Source: Ectopseudomonas mendocina | GTDB taxonomy: Bacteria > Pseudomonadota > Gammaproteobacteria > Pseudomonadales > Pseudomonadaceae | Direction: 5' to 3' | Assembly: GCF_008041835.1 (NCBI RefSeq) | Contig: NZ_VRYE01000022.1 | Location: 24,092 to 88,091 of the forward strand | Length of the DNA: 64,000 nucleotides | Shown: piece by piece, positions 16,354 through 27,164 of the stretch | How positions within the stretch are numbered: position 1 is the first letter of the stretch | Layout of the letters: each line of letters begins with the position of its first letter | The notes under the pieces: model-generated | Seen by the model: the letters and a program-made list of their open reading frames with translations, nothing else | Database searches by the model: none | What the model was told of the DNA's origin: nothing | Program-made: the position numbers and the translations under genes

Positions 16354-18603
16354 CTATTCCACCAGCAGCTGGTCGACACGCTGGAAGCCGCGCGGCAGCT
16401 TGTTACCGCGGCGGCCGCGCTCGCCCTTGTAATGCTCGAGGTCGTCGGCTTTGAGTGTCAGGGTACGCTTCCCGGCCTGCAAAACCAAACTGGCGCCGCT
16501 GGGCAGTACGGCCAGATCGGTCAGATATTCCTCACGCGAGGCTACGCGCTCGCCGGGAATGCCGATGATCTTGTTGCCCTTGCCTTTACCCAGTTGCGGC
16601 AGATCGGCGACCTTGAACAGCAGCAGGCGACCTTCGGTAGTCACCGCGGCCAACCAGTCGTCTTCCAGACTGGTGACCGGCTTGGGTGCGACCACCCTGG
16701 CGCCGGTTGGCAGGCTAAGCAGGGCCTTGCCCGCCTTGTTCTTGGCCTGCAGATCCTCGCCTTTGACCACGAAGCCGTAGCCGGCGTCCGAGGCGATCAC
16801 ATACAGCGCGCCGTCTTCCGGCAGCAACACGCATTCGAAGGTGGCACCCGGCGGTGGGGTCAGGCGACCGGTGAGCGGCTCGCCCTGGCCACGTGCCGAA
16901 GGCAGTGAGTGGGCCGCGAGCGAATAGCTCCTGCCGGTCGAGTCGATAAACACCGCGTACTGGTTCGAGCGCCCGGGCGCGGCGGCCTTGAAGCCGTCGC
17001 CGGCCTTGTAGGACAGGCCGGTGGCATCGATGTCGTGGCCCTTGGCACAACGCACCCAGCCTTTTTCCGAGAGCACCACGGTGACCGGCTCGGTCGGCAT
17101 CAGCTCGGTTTCCGAAAGGGCCTTAGCCTCGGCGCGGGCGACGATCGGCGAGCGGCGGTCATCGCCGTACTTCTCGGCGTCCTCGATGATTTCCTTGCGT
17201 ACCAGCTTCTTCAGCTTGGCTTCGCTGCCGAGCAGGGCCAGGAGTTTCTCGCGCTCCTTGGCCAGTTCGTCCTGCTCGCCACGGATCTTCATCTCTTCCA
17301 AGCGAGCCAATTGGCGCAGGCGAGTGTCGAGAATGTAGTCGGCCTGCACATCGGTCAGGCCGAAGGTTTCCATCAGCACCGGCTTGGGCGAATCCTCGCT
17401 GCGAATGATGCGAATGACTTCATCGAGGTTGAGGAAGGCGATCAGCAAACCTTCCAACAGGTGCAGGCGGCGTTCGACTTTGTCCAGGCGGAACTGCAGG
17501 CGGCGGCGCACGGTGCCGACGCGGTACACCAGCCACTCGCTGAGCAGGGTGCGCAGGTCCTTGACCTGCGGCTTGCCGTCGAGGCCGATGACGTTGGTGT
17601 TGACCCGGTAACTGGACTCCAGATCGGTGGTAGCGAACAGGTGGGTCATCAGCTCATCGGCATCAACGCGGTTGGAGCGCGGGATGATGACGATGCGGCA
17701 GGGGTTCTCGTGATCCGACTCGTCACGCAGGTCGGCAACCATCGGCAGCTTCTTGGCCTGCATCTGCGCGGCGATCTGCTCCAGTACCTTGGCCCCGGAC
17801 ACCTGGTGCGGCAGGGCGGTGACGACGATGTCGCCGTCCTCGATGCGATAAACGGCGCGCATACGTACCGAGCCGCGGCCGGTTTCGTAGATCTTCAGCA
17901 GGTCGGCCTTTGGCGTGATGACTTCGGCTTCGGTGGGGAAGTCCGGCCCCTGAATGTGTTCGCACAGCTGCTCGACCGTGGCGCCCGGCTCGTCCAGCAG
18001 GCGTACGCAGGCCGCGGCTACCTCGCGCAGGTTGTGCGGCGGCACGTCGGTGGCCATGCCCACGGCGATGCCGGTGGTGCCGTTGAGCAGCAGGTTGGGC
18101 AAGCGCGCCGGCAGCGTCGCCGGCTCGTTCATGGTGCCGTCGAAGTTGGGTACCCAGTCGACGGTGCCCTGGCCCAGCTCGGACAGCAGCACCTCGGAGT
18201 AGCGCGACAGGCGCGCCTCGGTGTAGCGCATGGCGGCGAAGGACTTGGGATCGTCCGGTGCACCCCAGTTGCCCTGACCGTCGACCAGGGTGTAGCGGTA
18301 GCTGAACGGCTGCGCCATCAACACCATGGCTTCGTAGCAGGCGATGTCGCCGTGCGGGTGGAACTTGCCGAGCACGTCACCGACGGTACGCGCGGACTTC
18401 TTGTGCTTGGAGTCGGCGTCCAGGCCCAGTTCGCTCATGGCGTAGATGATGCGCCGTTGTACGGGTTTCAGGCCGTCGCCGATATGCGGCAGGGCGCGAT
18501 CCATGATCACGTACATGGAGTAGTTGAGATAAGCCTGCTCGGTGAAATCGGCGAGTGACCGGCGTTCAACGCCTTCCAGGCTCAAATCGAGGGATTCGCT
18601 CAT
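16354..18603 (-). CDS. parC: DNA topoisomerase IV subunit A
   Basis: 749 residues, the usual length. ParC cuts and rejoins DNA with ParE to decatenate daughter chromosomes. The winged-helix domain contains [11 protein letters not shown] and the active-site tyrosine in [10 protein letters not shown]. The coiled DRLRQL-type arm and a C-terminal beta-pinwheel follow. The quinolone-resistance region reads [13 protein letters not shown]: residue 87 is isoleucine (ATC, 18343-18345) where the family normally has serine (S80 of E. coli, S87 of P. aeruginosa); the glutamate at 91 is intact. This substitution is the classic target-site change for fluoroquinolone resistance. The gene ends a run of co-directional genes starting with parE. 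Confidence 0.97.
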   Translation of the reverse strand: MSESLDLSLEGVERRSLADFTEQAYLNYSMYVIMDRALPHIGDGLKPVQRRIIYAMSELGLDADSKHKKSARTVGDVLGKFHPHGDIACYEAMVLMAQPFSYRYTLVDGQGNWGAPDDPKSFAAMRYTEARLSRYSEVLLSELGQGTVDWVPNFDGTMNEPATLPARLPNLLLNGTTGIAVGMATDVPPHNLREVAAACVRLLDEPGATVEQLCEHIQGPDFPTEAEVITPKADLLKIYETGRGSVRMRAVYRIEDGDIVVTALPHQVSGAKVLEQIAAQMQAKKLPMVADLRDESDHENPCRIVIIPRSNRVDADELMTHLFATTDLESSYRVNTNVIGLDGKPQVKDLRTLLSEWLVYRVGTVRRRLQFRLDKVERRLHLLEGLLIAFLNLDEVIRIIRSEDSPKPVLMETFGLTDVQADYILDTRLRQLARLEEMKIRGEQDELAKEREKLLALLGSEAKLKKLVRKEIIEDAEKYGDDRRSPIVARAEAKALSETELMPTEPVTVVLSEKGWVRCAKGHDIDATGLSYKAGDGFKAAAPGRSNQYAVFIDSTGRSYSLAAHSLPSARGQGEPLTGRLTPPPGATFECVLLPEDGALYVIASDAGYGFVVKGEDLQAKNKAGKALLSLPTGARVVAPKPVTSLEDDWLAAVTTEGRLLLFKVADLPQLGKGKGNKIIGIPGERVASREEYLTDLAVLPSGASLVLQAGKRTLTLKADDLEHYKGERGRRGNKLPRGFQRVDQLLVE

Positions 18604-18610
18604 GCGGGCC

Positions 18611-19135
18611 TCATTGCAAGGTTGATTGGCGCAGCACCAGGGTGCCGCCCTTCTGACTGAATTCGAGTTGTTTCAGGGCGCTCATGCCCAGCAGCACTTC
18701 GTCGCCGTCCATGCCGGGGGCGATCAGTGCGGCGACGTCACGCAGTTCGATATCGCCCAGGCGCAGGCTGTCCAGGCGTGTGCGATGCCCGGTGGCACGG
18801 CCGTTGGCCGTGCTGATGATGATCGGCGCACCATGTTGCAGGCCAAGACGCTCGGCCACCGCGCTGGGTATTGCCACCTGGGTGGCGCCGGTGTCGAGCA
18901 GAAAGGTCACCTCATGCCCATCGATCTGGCCATTGACCAGGTAGTGACCCTGACGACTGCTGGCCAGGCGCACCTCGACGAAACCATCGCCATGCACCGA
19001 CTGCGGCGTCTGGTTGGGGTTGCGCTGGCGATCTTCCCAGTTACCGAAGAAGTGTGTGGCCAGCAGCAGGCCGGCGCCCCAGGCGAGCACCCACATCACG
19101 CGTCCGGCACGACGGCCTGGCGTCTGTTCGCTCAC
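18611..19135 (-). CDS. Membrane-anchored retropepsin-like aspartic protease
   Basis: 174 residues from GTG 19135, which overlaps the TGA of the upstream esterase-like gene (GTGA). A single membrane segment ([17 protein letters not shown]) is followed by a periplasmic domain with [20 protein letters not shown], the D-T-G-A motif of clan AA retropepsin-like proteases (TIGR02281 type), and the later [12 protein letters not shown] strand. One active-site aspartate per chain means it must dimerise. It lies between parC and parE, an arrangement also known in P. aeruginosa. Substrate unknown. Confidence 0.8.
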   Translation of the reverse strand: MSEQTPGRRAGRVMWVLAWGAGLLLATHFFGNWEDRQRNPNQTPQSVHGDGFVEVRLASSRQGHYLVNGQIDGHEVTFLLDTGATQVAIPSAVAERLGLQHGAPIIISTANGRATGHRTRLDSLRLGDIELRDVAALIAPGMDGDEVLLGMSALKQLEFSQKGGTLVLRQSTLQ

Positions 19136-20115
19136 GGGCGCCGGCTCCAGCCGCCCTTGGGTGCGGCAAAACGCCAGACGATGGGGCGCTCTTCGCCATC
19201 GGCGCGGGTCTGGCTGCCGTTGTCGACGCCGATCCAGGCGCCATCCTTGTCGATCCACAGCGCTTCGGCCATGCCGTAGTCCGGTGCGTAGCGGCGTGGT
19301 TCGCTCAGGGCTTCGCTGGCGAACGACCAGCAGATCTCCGCGACACCATCGCTCAGGGTGCGGCGGCAGACGCGATGAGCCTGGCGCTCCAGGGTGAACA
19401 GTCTCTCGCCGAAATAGGCCAGGCCGGAGAAGTCGCGCGGTGCCGGATGGCCGCCGAGCGCGTGCGGCGAGGGTTCATCACCGCTTTCGCTGGTCAGCAC
19501 GCAGCCACCGGTGCAGCGCCAACTGCTACCGCGCCGATGCAATACGGTCAGGCCGCGGCGGCGCTGTTCGGCAGCCAGCCACAGGCGGTCACCGGCCGGA
19601 TCGATGGCGATGCCTTCGAAGCCCTGGTTGAAGTGCAGCAGCATGCCGCTGGCGCGGGCCTGGCGTACCAGGCCGCTGGGCAGGTTGAGCCAATGGGCAT
19701 TGCCGATGCTGCTCACCTGCAGTACGGCGGCGCGGGTTTCGCTGACCAGATAGCGGTTACCCTGCGCGTCGCAGGACATTCCCTCGAAATCCAGTGCGCC
19801 ACCGCGTACCAAGCCGGCCGCCCAGTTGCGCATGCGCAGGCCCCAGGGCAGGGCGCTCTCGGGCGGTTCGGGGGCGACGAAGGTTTCTGCTTCGGCGCGC
19901 AGCAGGCCTTCTTCGCGGTGCAGTTGATAGAGGCGGTCATCGTCACGGTCGGATACTGCCCACAAGGTCTCGCCGCACATCGCCAGGCCCGACAGGTTGC
20001 CATTGGGCATCTCCGTCACCGGATACTCGGCCTGCAGTTGCAGCTCTTCCAGCACTACTGGCTCGGCATTGGCCACGCCAGCCAACAGACCGAGTGCAAG
20101 GAGGTGGTTGCGCAT
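19132..20115 (-). CDS. Exported phytase-like / esterase-like protein
   Basis: 327 residues with a signal peptide (MRNHLLALGLLAGVANA, cleavage before EPVV). The mature part has the beta-propeller repeats of the esterase-like phytase family: GNLSGLAMCGETLWAVSDR, then ALDFEGMSCD, then QGFEGIAIDP, then DFSGLAYFGERLFTLER. Two cysteine pairs (CTGGC, and C near residue 264) fit a periplasmic location. The start overlaps the parE stop (ATGA) and the end overlaps the protease start, so it is translated as part of the parE-parC run. Activity is not known; the family name comes from fold similarity. Confidence 0.72.
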   Translation of the reverse strand: MRNHLLALGLLAGVANAEPVVLEELQLQAEYPVTEMPNGNLSGLAMCGETLWAVSDRDDDRLYQLHREEGLLRAEAETFVAPEPPESALPWGLRMRNWAAGLVRGGALDFEGMSCDAQGNRYLVSETRAAVLQVSSIGNAHWLNLPSGLVRQARASGMLLHFNQGFEGIAIDPAGDRLWLAAEQRRRGLTVLHRRGSSWRCTGGCVLTSESGDEPSPHALGGHPAPRDFSGLAYFGERLFTLERQAHRVCRRTLSDGVAEICWSFASEALSEPRRYAPDYGMAEALWIDKDGAWIGVDNGSQTRADGEERPIVWRFAAPKGGWSRRP

Positions 20116-22013
20116 CAGGCCAGTACCTCGGCCAGGTTGCCCTTGGTTTCCAGCCAGCTCTTGCGATCACCAGCGCGCTTCTTCGCCAGCAGCATGTCCA
20201 TCACTTCGCGGGTGCCTTCGAAATCATCCAGGGTCAGTTGCACCAGACGCCGGGTGTTGGGGTCCATGGTGGTTTCGCGCAACTGCGGCGGGTTCATCTC
20301 GCCGAGGCCCTTGAAGCGGGTGACCTGTGGCTTGCCGCGACGTTTCTCGGCCACCAGGCGGTCGAGGATGCCGTCGCGCTCGGCGTCGTCCAGAGCGTAG
20401 AAGATCTCCTTGCCCAGGTCGATGCGATACAGCGGCGGCATGGCCACGTAGACGTGACCGGCATCCACCAGCGGGCGGAAGTGACGGACGAACAGGGCAC
20501 AGAGCAGGGTGGCGATGTGCAGGCCGTCGGAGTCGGCGTCGGCAAGGATGCAGATCTTGCCGTAGCGCAGCCCGGAGAGGTCGCTGGAGCCGGGATCGAT
20601 ACCGACGGCCACGGCGATATCGTGTACTTCCTGCGAGGCCAGGACTTCGCTGCCGTCCACTTCCCAGGTGTTCAGGATCTTGCCGCGCAGCGGCATGATG
20701 GCCTGGAACTCCTTGTCGCGTGCCTGCTTGGCGCTGCCGCCGGCCGAGTCACCCTCGACCAGGAACAGCTCGCAACGCAGCGGGTTCTGCCCCGCGCAGT
20801 CGGCCAGCTTGCCGGGCAGCGCCGGGCCCTGGGTGATCTTCTTGCGTTCGACCTTCTTGCCCGCCTTGAGGCGACGACCGGCGTTGCTGATGGCCAGCTC
20901 GGCCAGTTGCAGGCCGGTTTCCGGGTGGGCGTTGAGCCACAGGCTGAAGGCATCCTTGACCACGCCGGAGACGAAGGCGGCTGCCTCGCGCGAGGACAGG
21001 CGCTCCTTGGTCTGCCCGGAGAACTGCGCATCCTGCATCTTCATCGAGAGGACGAAGGCGATGCGCTCCCAGACGTCTTCCGGGGCCAGCTTGACGCCGC
21101 GCGGCAGCAGGTTGCGGAACTCGCAGAACTCGCGCATGGCATCCAGCAGGCCCTGGCGCAGGCCATTGACGTGGGTGCCGCCCTGGGCGGTGGGAATCAG
21201 GTTGACGTAGCTTTCCTGCACCGCGTCGCCGCCCTCGGGCAGCCACAGCAGCGCCCAGTCCACCGCTTCCTTGTTGCCGGCCAGGCTGCCAACGAAGGGC
21301 TCGGCCGGCAGGCGCTCGAACTCGCTGACGGCATCGACCAGGTAGGAGCGCAGGCCGTCCTCGTAATGCCACTCGACCTTCTCGCCCGAGGCTTTGTCTT
21401 CGAAGCTGACGTTCAGGCCCGGGCAGAGTACGGCCTTGGCCTTGAGCACATGCTTGAGGCGGCTGACGGAGAACTTGAAGGAGTCGAAATACTTGGCATC
21501 CGGCCAGAAATGCACGCTGGTGCCGGTGTTGCGTTTGCCGACAGTACCGATGACTTGCAACTCGCTGGCCTTGAAGCCATCGGCGAAGCTCATCTGGTAC
21601 TCGTTGCCGTCACGCTTGACGGTGACCACCACGCGGGTCGACAGGGCGTTGACCACGCTGATGCCGACGCCATGCAGGCCGCCGGAGAACTGGTAGTTCT
21701 TGTTGCTGAACTTGCCGCCGGCGTGCAGCTTGGTGAGGATCAACTCGACGCCCGGCACGCCTTCTTCCGGGTGGATGTCCACCGGCATGCCGCGGCCATC
21801 GTCGAGCACCTCCAGCGAGTTGTCCTCGTGGAGAATCACCTGGATCGACTTGGCGTGCCCGGCCAGGGCTTCGTCGACGCTGTTGTCGATCACTTCCTGG
21901 GCCAGGTGGTTGGGGCGCGTGGTGTCGGTGTACATGCCCGGGCGCTTGCGCACCGGGTCGAGGCCGGAAAGGACTTCGATGGCGTCTGCGTTATAGGCGT
22001 TCTGCTGGGCCAT
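20115..22013 (-). CDS. parE: DNA topoisomerase IV subunit B
   Basis: 632 residues. The GHKL ATPase domain carries VIDNSVDEALAGH, DDGRGMPVDIH and the GGLHGVGISVVNALS lid. The TOPRIM domain has LFLVEGDSAGGSAKQ and the DADSDGLHIATL metal site. ParE supplies ATP-driven strand passage to ParC. The quinolone-region motif around EGDSAGGSAKQ looks unaltered, unlike that of ParC in this window. Its stop overlaps the ATG of the esterase-like gene. Confidence 0.97.
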   Translation of the reverse strand: MAQQNAYNADAIEVLSGLDPVRKRPGMYTDTTRPNHLAQEVIDNSVDEALAGHAKSIQVILHEDNSLEVLDDGRGMPVDIHPEEGVPGVELILTKLHAGGKFSNKNYQFSGGLHGVGISVVNALSTRVVVTVKRDGNEYQMSFADGFKASELQVIGTVGKRNTGTSVHFWPDAKYFDSFKFSVSRLKHVLKAKAVLCPGLNVSFEDKASGEKVEWHYEDGLRSYLVDAVSEFERLPAEPFVGSLAGNKEAVDWALLWLPEGGDAVQESYVNLIPTAQGGTHVNGLRQGLLDAMREFCEFRNLLPRGVKLAPEDVWERIAFVLSMKMQDAQFSGQTKERLSSREAAAFVSGVVKDAFSLWLNAHPETGLQLAELAISNAGRRLKAGKKVERKKITQGPALPGKLADCAGQNPLRCELFLVEGDSAGGSAKQARDKEFQAIMPLRGKILNTWEVDGSEVLASQEVHDIAVAVGIDPGSSDLSGLRYGKICILADADSDGLHIATLLCALFVRHFRPLVDAGHVYVAMPPLYRIDLGKEIFYALDDAERDGILDRLVAEKRRGKPQVTRFKGLGEMNPPQLRETTMDPNTRRLVQLTLDDFEGTREVMDMLLAKKRAGDRKSWLETKGNLAEVLA

Positions 22014-22028
22014 AGGGTCTCTTGGTCG

Positions 22029-22640
22029 TCAATTGAATGCGGAAAAGTCGGTATCGCGCCAAAGTGTGGCGTTAATTCCGGCAAAAGCGAAGAGTGTCGG
22101 TAGGCGTTCGGCGAAGCCCTGGAAGCCGTGGTCGCCCCCGGCCTGGATGCGCAGGGCGCAGGCGCGGTAGTAACGCTCGGCGTCATGGTAGTCGAGGGTT
22201 TCGTCGCCGGTCTGTAGCCAGATCTGGTAACGCGTCGGGTCGCTCGGTGGCGTAACGTCGAATTCTGCCAGCGCGTGGACGTGATCTTCGGTAAGGTCCC
22301 AGGTCTCGTCGCTGTAGTAGTTCTTCTGTGGGCCCAGGTAGCCGTCGAAACGCAGGTGCGGCTGCACGGCCGGGTTGATCAGCAGCGCCTTGAGCCCATG
22401 CTGTTCGGCCAGGTAAGTGGCGTAATAGCCGCCCAGGGAGCTGCCCACCAGCAGCGGCGCGCCGAGTTCGCTGATCAGCGCCTGCAACTGGGCGATGGCC
22501 TGACGCGGATGATGATGCAGGGCCGGTACGCGCAACTGATTTTCCAGACCCAGGTGGGCCATGGCGCGGCTCAACTGGCTGGCCTTGTGCGAGGCTGGCG
22601 AGCTGTTCAGGCCGTGTATATAGAGGATGGATGCGGTCAT
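22029..22640 (-). CDS. yqiA: YqiA-type esterase
   Basis: 203 residues, alpha/beta hydrolase of the YqiA/UPF0227 type. LYIHGLNSSPASHKA is the oxyanion-hole strand, LLVGSSLGGYYATYLAEQ holds the G-x-S-x-G nucleophile, LQTGDETLDY precedes the acid residue, and GGDHGFQGF gives the catalytic histidine. E. coli YqiA hydrolyses short acyl esters and lies just upstream of parE, as here. The gap to parE is 15 bases, so they are probably co-transcribed. Confidence 0.88.
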   Translation of the reverse strand: MTASILYIHGLNSSPASHKASQLSRAMAHLGLENQLRVPALHHHPRQAIAQLQALISELGAPLLVGSSLGGYYATYLAEQHGLKALLINPAVQPHLRFDGYLGPQKNYYSDETWDLTEDHVHALAEFDVTPPSDPTRYQIWLQTGDETLDYHDAERYYRACALRIQAGGDHGFQGFAERLPTLFAFAGINATLWRDTDFSAFN

Positions 22641-22669
22641 GGAGCGGGAGGCTACTCGTCCGGGGCCTC

Positions 22670-22690
22670 AAGCTGCAAGCTTCAAGCTGA
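22670..22690. repeat. Three tandem caagct(g/t) heptamers
   Basis: Three 7-base units (caagctg, caagctt, caagctg) stand in line between yqiA and cpdA. The stretch is also partly self-complementary. Similar short repeats are common between Pseudomonas genes; no function is known to me. Confidence 0.6.
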
Positions 22691-22701
22691 TTGGGGGTAT
22701 G

Positions 22702-23517
22702 TCAGTAACCCTTGACGCTGTAGTCCACTTCGAAATGGATGCCGGTGACGCGCGATACACCGGTATCCAGCTTGCCGTCGGCATGCAGGCGTAGCCAGCG
22801 ATAGCCGGGGGCTTCGCTGTCCACCTGAAACTCCTCGCTGCCCGGCGCGAACTGCACGCAGGTCGAAGGCGAGGCGAGCAGGCGCAGATTACCGCGCTGC
22901 TGGTCGAACTCCTGATGGATATGCCCCCAGAGCACGGTGCGCGCCTGCGGGTAGCGGTCGAGCACGGCGAACAGGGCGTCGGGGTTGCGCAGGCCGATGG
23001 GTTCCATCCACTTGCAGCCGATGGAGACCGGATGGTGGTGCAGGCAGATCAGGTGATGGCGCTGCGGCGCTTCGCTGAGGGCGCGTTCGAGCAGTTCGAG
23101 TTGGCTGTCGGCAAGAAAACCGGGCACCGCGCCGGGGATCGATGAATCGAGCATGACGATGCGCCAGGCGCCAAGGTCGATTACCGGCTCCAGCAGCTCG
23201 CTGCCCTGGCAGGCAGCCTGCATGGGGGGGATTTCGTCATGGTTGCCGGCCAGCCAGCGGGTTGGTGCGTCGATGGCTGAGGTGAGTTGGCGAAAGCGCT
23301 GATACGACGCTTCGCTGCCGTCCTGCGAAAGATCACCTGTAGCCAGAATCAGGTCGATCTGCGGCTGTTCCTGCAGGACCCGTTCGATCACCCGCTGCAG
23401 GCTGTCGCAAGTATCCATGCCCAGCAGCTTGCCGTCCGCTTCGGCGAACAGATGGCTGTCGGATAACTGCACCAGCAGTACCGAGGAATCAGTGGATTGG
23501 GTGGGCAGGCTCGGCAA
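22702..23517 (-). CDS. cpdA: 3',5'-cyclic-AMP phosphodiesterase
   Basis: 271 residues. The start is TTG 23517, with AGGAG six to eight bases upstream and no nearby ATG in frame. The class III metallophosphatase motifs appear in order: QLSDSHLF, ATGDLSQDG, AGNHDE, LHHHPV and GHIHQEF, giving the two-metal centre. CpdA hydrolyses cAMP and thereby limits Vfr activity in Pseudomonas. The 198-base gap upstream (23518-23715) contains one TCACA half-site but no full Vfr palindrome that I can see. Confidence 0.93.
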   Translation of the reverse strand: MPSLPTQSTDSSVLLVQLSDSHLFAEADGKLLGMDTCDSLQRVIERVLQEQPQIDLILATGDLSQDGSEASYQRFRQLTSAIDAPTRWLAGNHDEIPPMQAACQGSELLEPVIDLGAWRIVMLDSSIPGAVPGFLADSQLELLERALSEAPQRHHLICLHHHPVSIGCKWMEPIGLRNPDALFAVLDRYPQARTVLWGHIHQEFDQQRGNLRLLASPSTCVQFAPGSEEFQVDSEAPGYRWLRLHADGKLDTGVSRVTGIHFEVDYSVKGY

Positions 23518-23715
23518 GACCGTCTCCTAGGGCACAATCGGGTGAATTATGGTGGTTGCCGCAGTAAAGGGAAAACCCGGGAAGCGGACGCAGGTCACAG
23601 AAAAACCGCCAGAAGCGCTTTTTGCCGTGATTCGCGACAGTCGTCAGGCAGGGCGGGCCGCCCAAACATACAACGCCGCGCTATCGGCCAGGCATCGAAA
23701 AGCTTGATCGCCGCC

Positions 23716-24162
23716 TTACATCACCGGCTGCGGTTCATGCCCGCAGGCCAGGCAATGGCTCAGCCATTCGCCGAGGAACAGGTTGAGCTGACTCTTTTCG
23801 TCCGGTTGATGCATCGCCGCGTTGGGGTAGGGGTAGCGAATATGCAGGCGACGTGCGTTCTCTGCGCTGACGACCTCGGCCATGCGCGCGTCGTGATAGA
23901 CCCGCACTTCCAGCTGCGGCACCGGTAGCCAGGGCAGGCTGTGTTCCTGGCGCACGCACAGGGTGGTGGTGTAGGGGCAACTTTCCAACACGTCCAGCGC
24001 CAGCACGCCGAGCAGATGCTCACCCTGGCTCAGCGCCACGCGGCGGCTTTCCGTGTGCTCACGCATGTTCGGCAGCAGGCGCATCAGGCGCGCGTAGTTG
24101 GCCTCGCAAGCCGCTTGCAGCTCGACCAGGTCGACCCGATAGCGCTCGCGTAGCAGATTCAC
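23716..24162 (-). CDS. DUF1249 family protein
   Basis: 148 residues from GTG 24162, which overlaps the TGA stop of the NUDIX gene (GTGA), so the two are coupled. The sequence begins VNLLRERYRVDL and includes CEANYARLMRLLP, VLESCPYTTTLCV, LEVRVYHDARMAEVVS and HQPDEKSQLNLFLGEWL, as in the YqiB/DUF1249 proteins conserved between nudF and cpdA in gamma-proteobacteria. It is soluble and has no known catalytic motif. Function unknown; the constant location suggests a link to NudF or CpdA. Confidence 0.85.
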   Translation of the reverse strand: MNLLRERYRVDLVELQAACEANYARLMRLLPNMREHTESRRVALSQGEHLLGVLALDVLESCPYTTTLCVRQEHSLPWLPVPQLEVRVYHDARMAEVVSAENARRLHIRYPYPNAAMHQPDEKSQLNLFLGEWLSHCLACGHEPQPVM

Positions 24163-24758
24163 GACCACATCCCCCGCACTTCGTCGCGGTTCAGCGCCAG
24201 CCATTGCAGGGCGATGATGCTGGCGGCGTTGTCGATACGCCCGTCGCGCACAGCGGCCAGGGCATCCTCCAGGGGCATCACCTGTACCCGGATGTCCTCG
24301 CCTTCCTCAGGCAGGCCATGCACACCGCCGGCACCCTCACTGCTGCAGCGACCAACGAACAGATGCACGCGCTCGTCCGAGCCACCCGGCGAAGGGTAGT
24401 ACTGGGTGATCGGCCACAGCGACGTCAGGGGCAGATCGGCTTCCTCGATGGCTTCGCGACGCGCGACCTCCTCGGGCTCCTCGTCCTTGTCGATCAGACC
24501 TGCGACCAGCTCCAGCAGCCAGGGGTTGGCGCTCTTGTCCATGGCACCGACGCGAAACTGCTCGATCAGCACCACTTCGTCGCGTTGCGGATCGTAAGGC
24601 AGCACGCATACGGCGTCGTGACGCACGAACAGCTCGCGGGTCAGCTGCGGGCCCATGTTGCCGGCGAACTGGCGATGGCGCAGCTTGATCCGGTCGAGGC
24701 GGTAGAAGCCGCGAAAGCAGTTCTCGCGCTCGATGATGTCGATGTCGTCTTTGCCCAT
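24159..24758 (-). CDS. nudF: ADP-ribose pyrophosphatase (NUDIX)
   Basis: 199 residues with GGGGAG five bases before ATG 24758. The NUDIX box is at GLIDKDEEPEEVARREAIEE (residues ~93-112), preceded by the VLIEQFRVGA strand of the NudF/AspP family; the glycine after the box is aspartate. It cleaves ADP-ribose to AMP and ribose 5-phosphate, removing a glycating metabolite. It heads the nudF-DUF1249-cpdA-yqiA-parE run. Confidence 0.92.
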   Translation of the reverse strand: MGKDDIDIIERENCFRGFYRLDRIKLRHRQFAGNMGPQLTRELFVRHDAVCVLPYDPQRDEVVLIEQFRVGAMDKSANPWLLELVAGLIDKDEEPEEVARREAIEEADLPLTSLWPITQYYPSPGGSDERVHLFVGRCSSEGAGGVHGLPEEGEDIRVQVMPLEDALAAVRDGRIDNAASIIALQWLALNRDEVRGMWS

Positions 24759-24778
24759 GGCAACTCCCCAGATAGTCG

Positions 24779-24803
24779 TAACGGGCCAAACTACGGCCCG
24801 TTA
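24779..24803. repeat. Perfect 9-bp inverted repeat between thiC and nudF
   Basis: TAACGGGCC (24779-24787) and GGCCCGTTA (24795-24803) with loop aaactac. It lies downstream of thiC and upstream of nudF on the same strand. No T-run follows, so it is not a standard intrinsic terminator, though a thiC mRNA end here is plausible. Confidence 0.6.
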
Positions 24804-24863
24804 CGCATCACACTAGCGAGCATCCGCCCCGCCGATCAAGCCTGGCTGACGGAAAGTACGCCG

Positions 24864-26947
<2,084 letters not shown>

Positions 26948-26956
26948 AACGCATGC

Positions 26957-26986
26957 AGTCTAAACAAGCTGGCGAGAGAAAACCAA
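26957..26986 (-). promoter_or_regulatory. Candidate sigma-70 promoter for thiC
   Basis: On the minus strand, TTGGTT (26986-26981) and TAGACT (26962-26957) are separated by 18 bases. Transcription would begin a few bases before the TPP aptamer, as expected for a riboswitch leader. Confidence 0.5.
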
Positions 26987-27164
26987 CCCGCTGCCCGTTG
27001 GGCATTGGCCCGTATGTCGGAATCTGCCGTTTTGACGGATTGTTCCGGGGCGGCAACATAGCTTGCCACTCTCTAGACTGATGCAAGCCATGGCGCGCTT
27101 GACCCCTGCCTGCAGCGGGCCGTAGCCTTGCCGATTACCGCCTACTCAAGGATCGACATCCATC

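Noticed and set aside
20115..22013. Quinolone-resistance changes in ParE
   Set aside because: The EGDSAGGSAKQ region and its surroundings look like the normal sequence; nothing to report beside the ParC change.
23518..23715. Possible Vfr/CRP site upstream of cpdA
   Set aside because: Only one TCACA half-site is present; no second half at the right distance.
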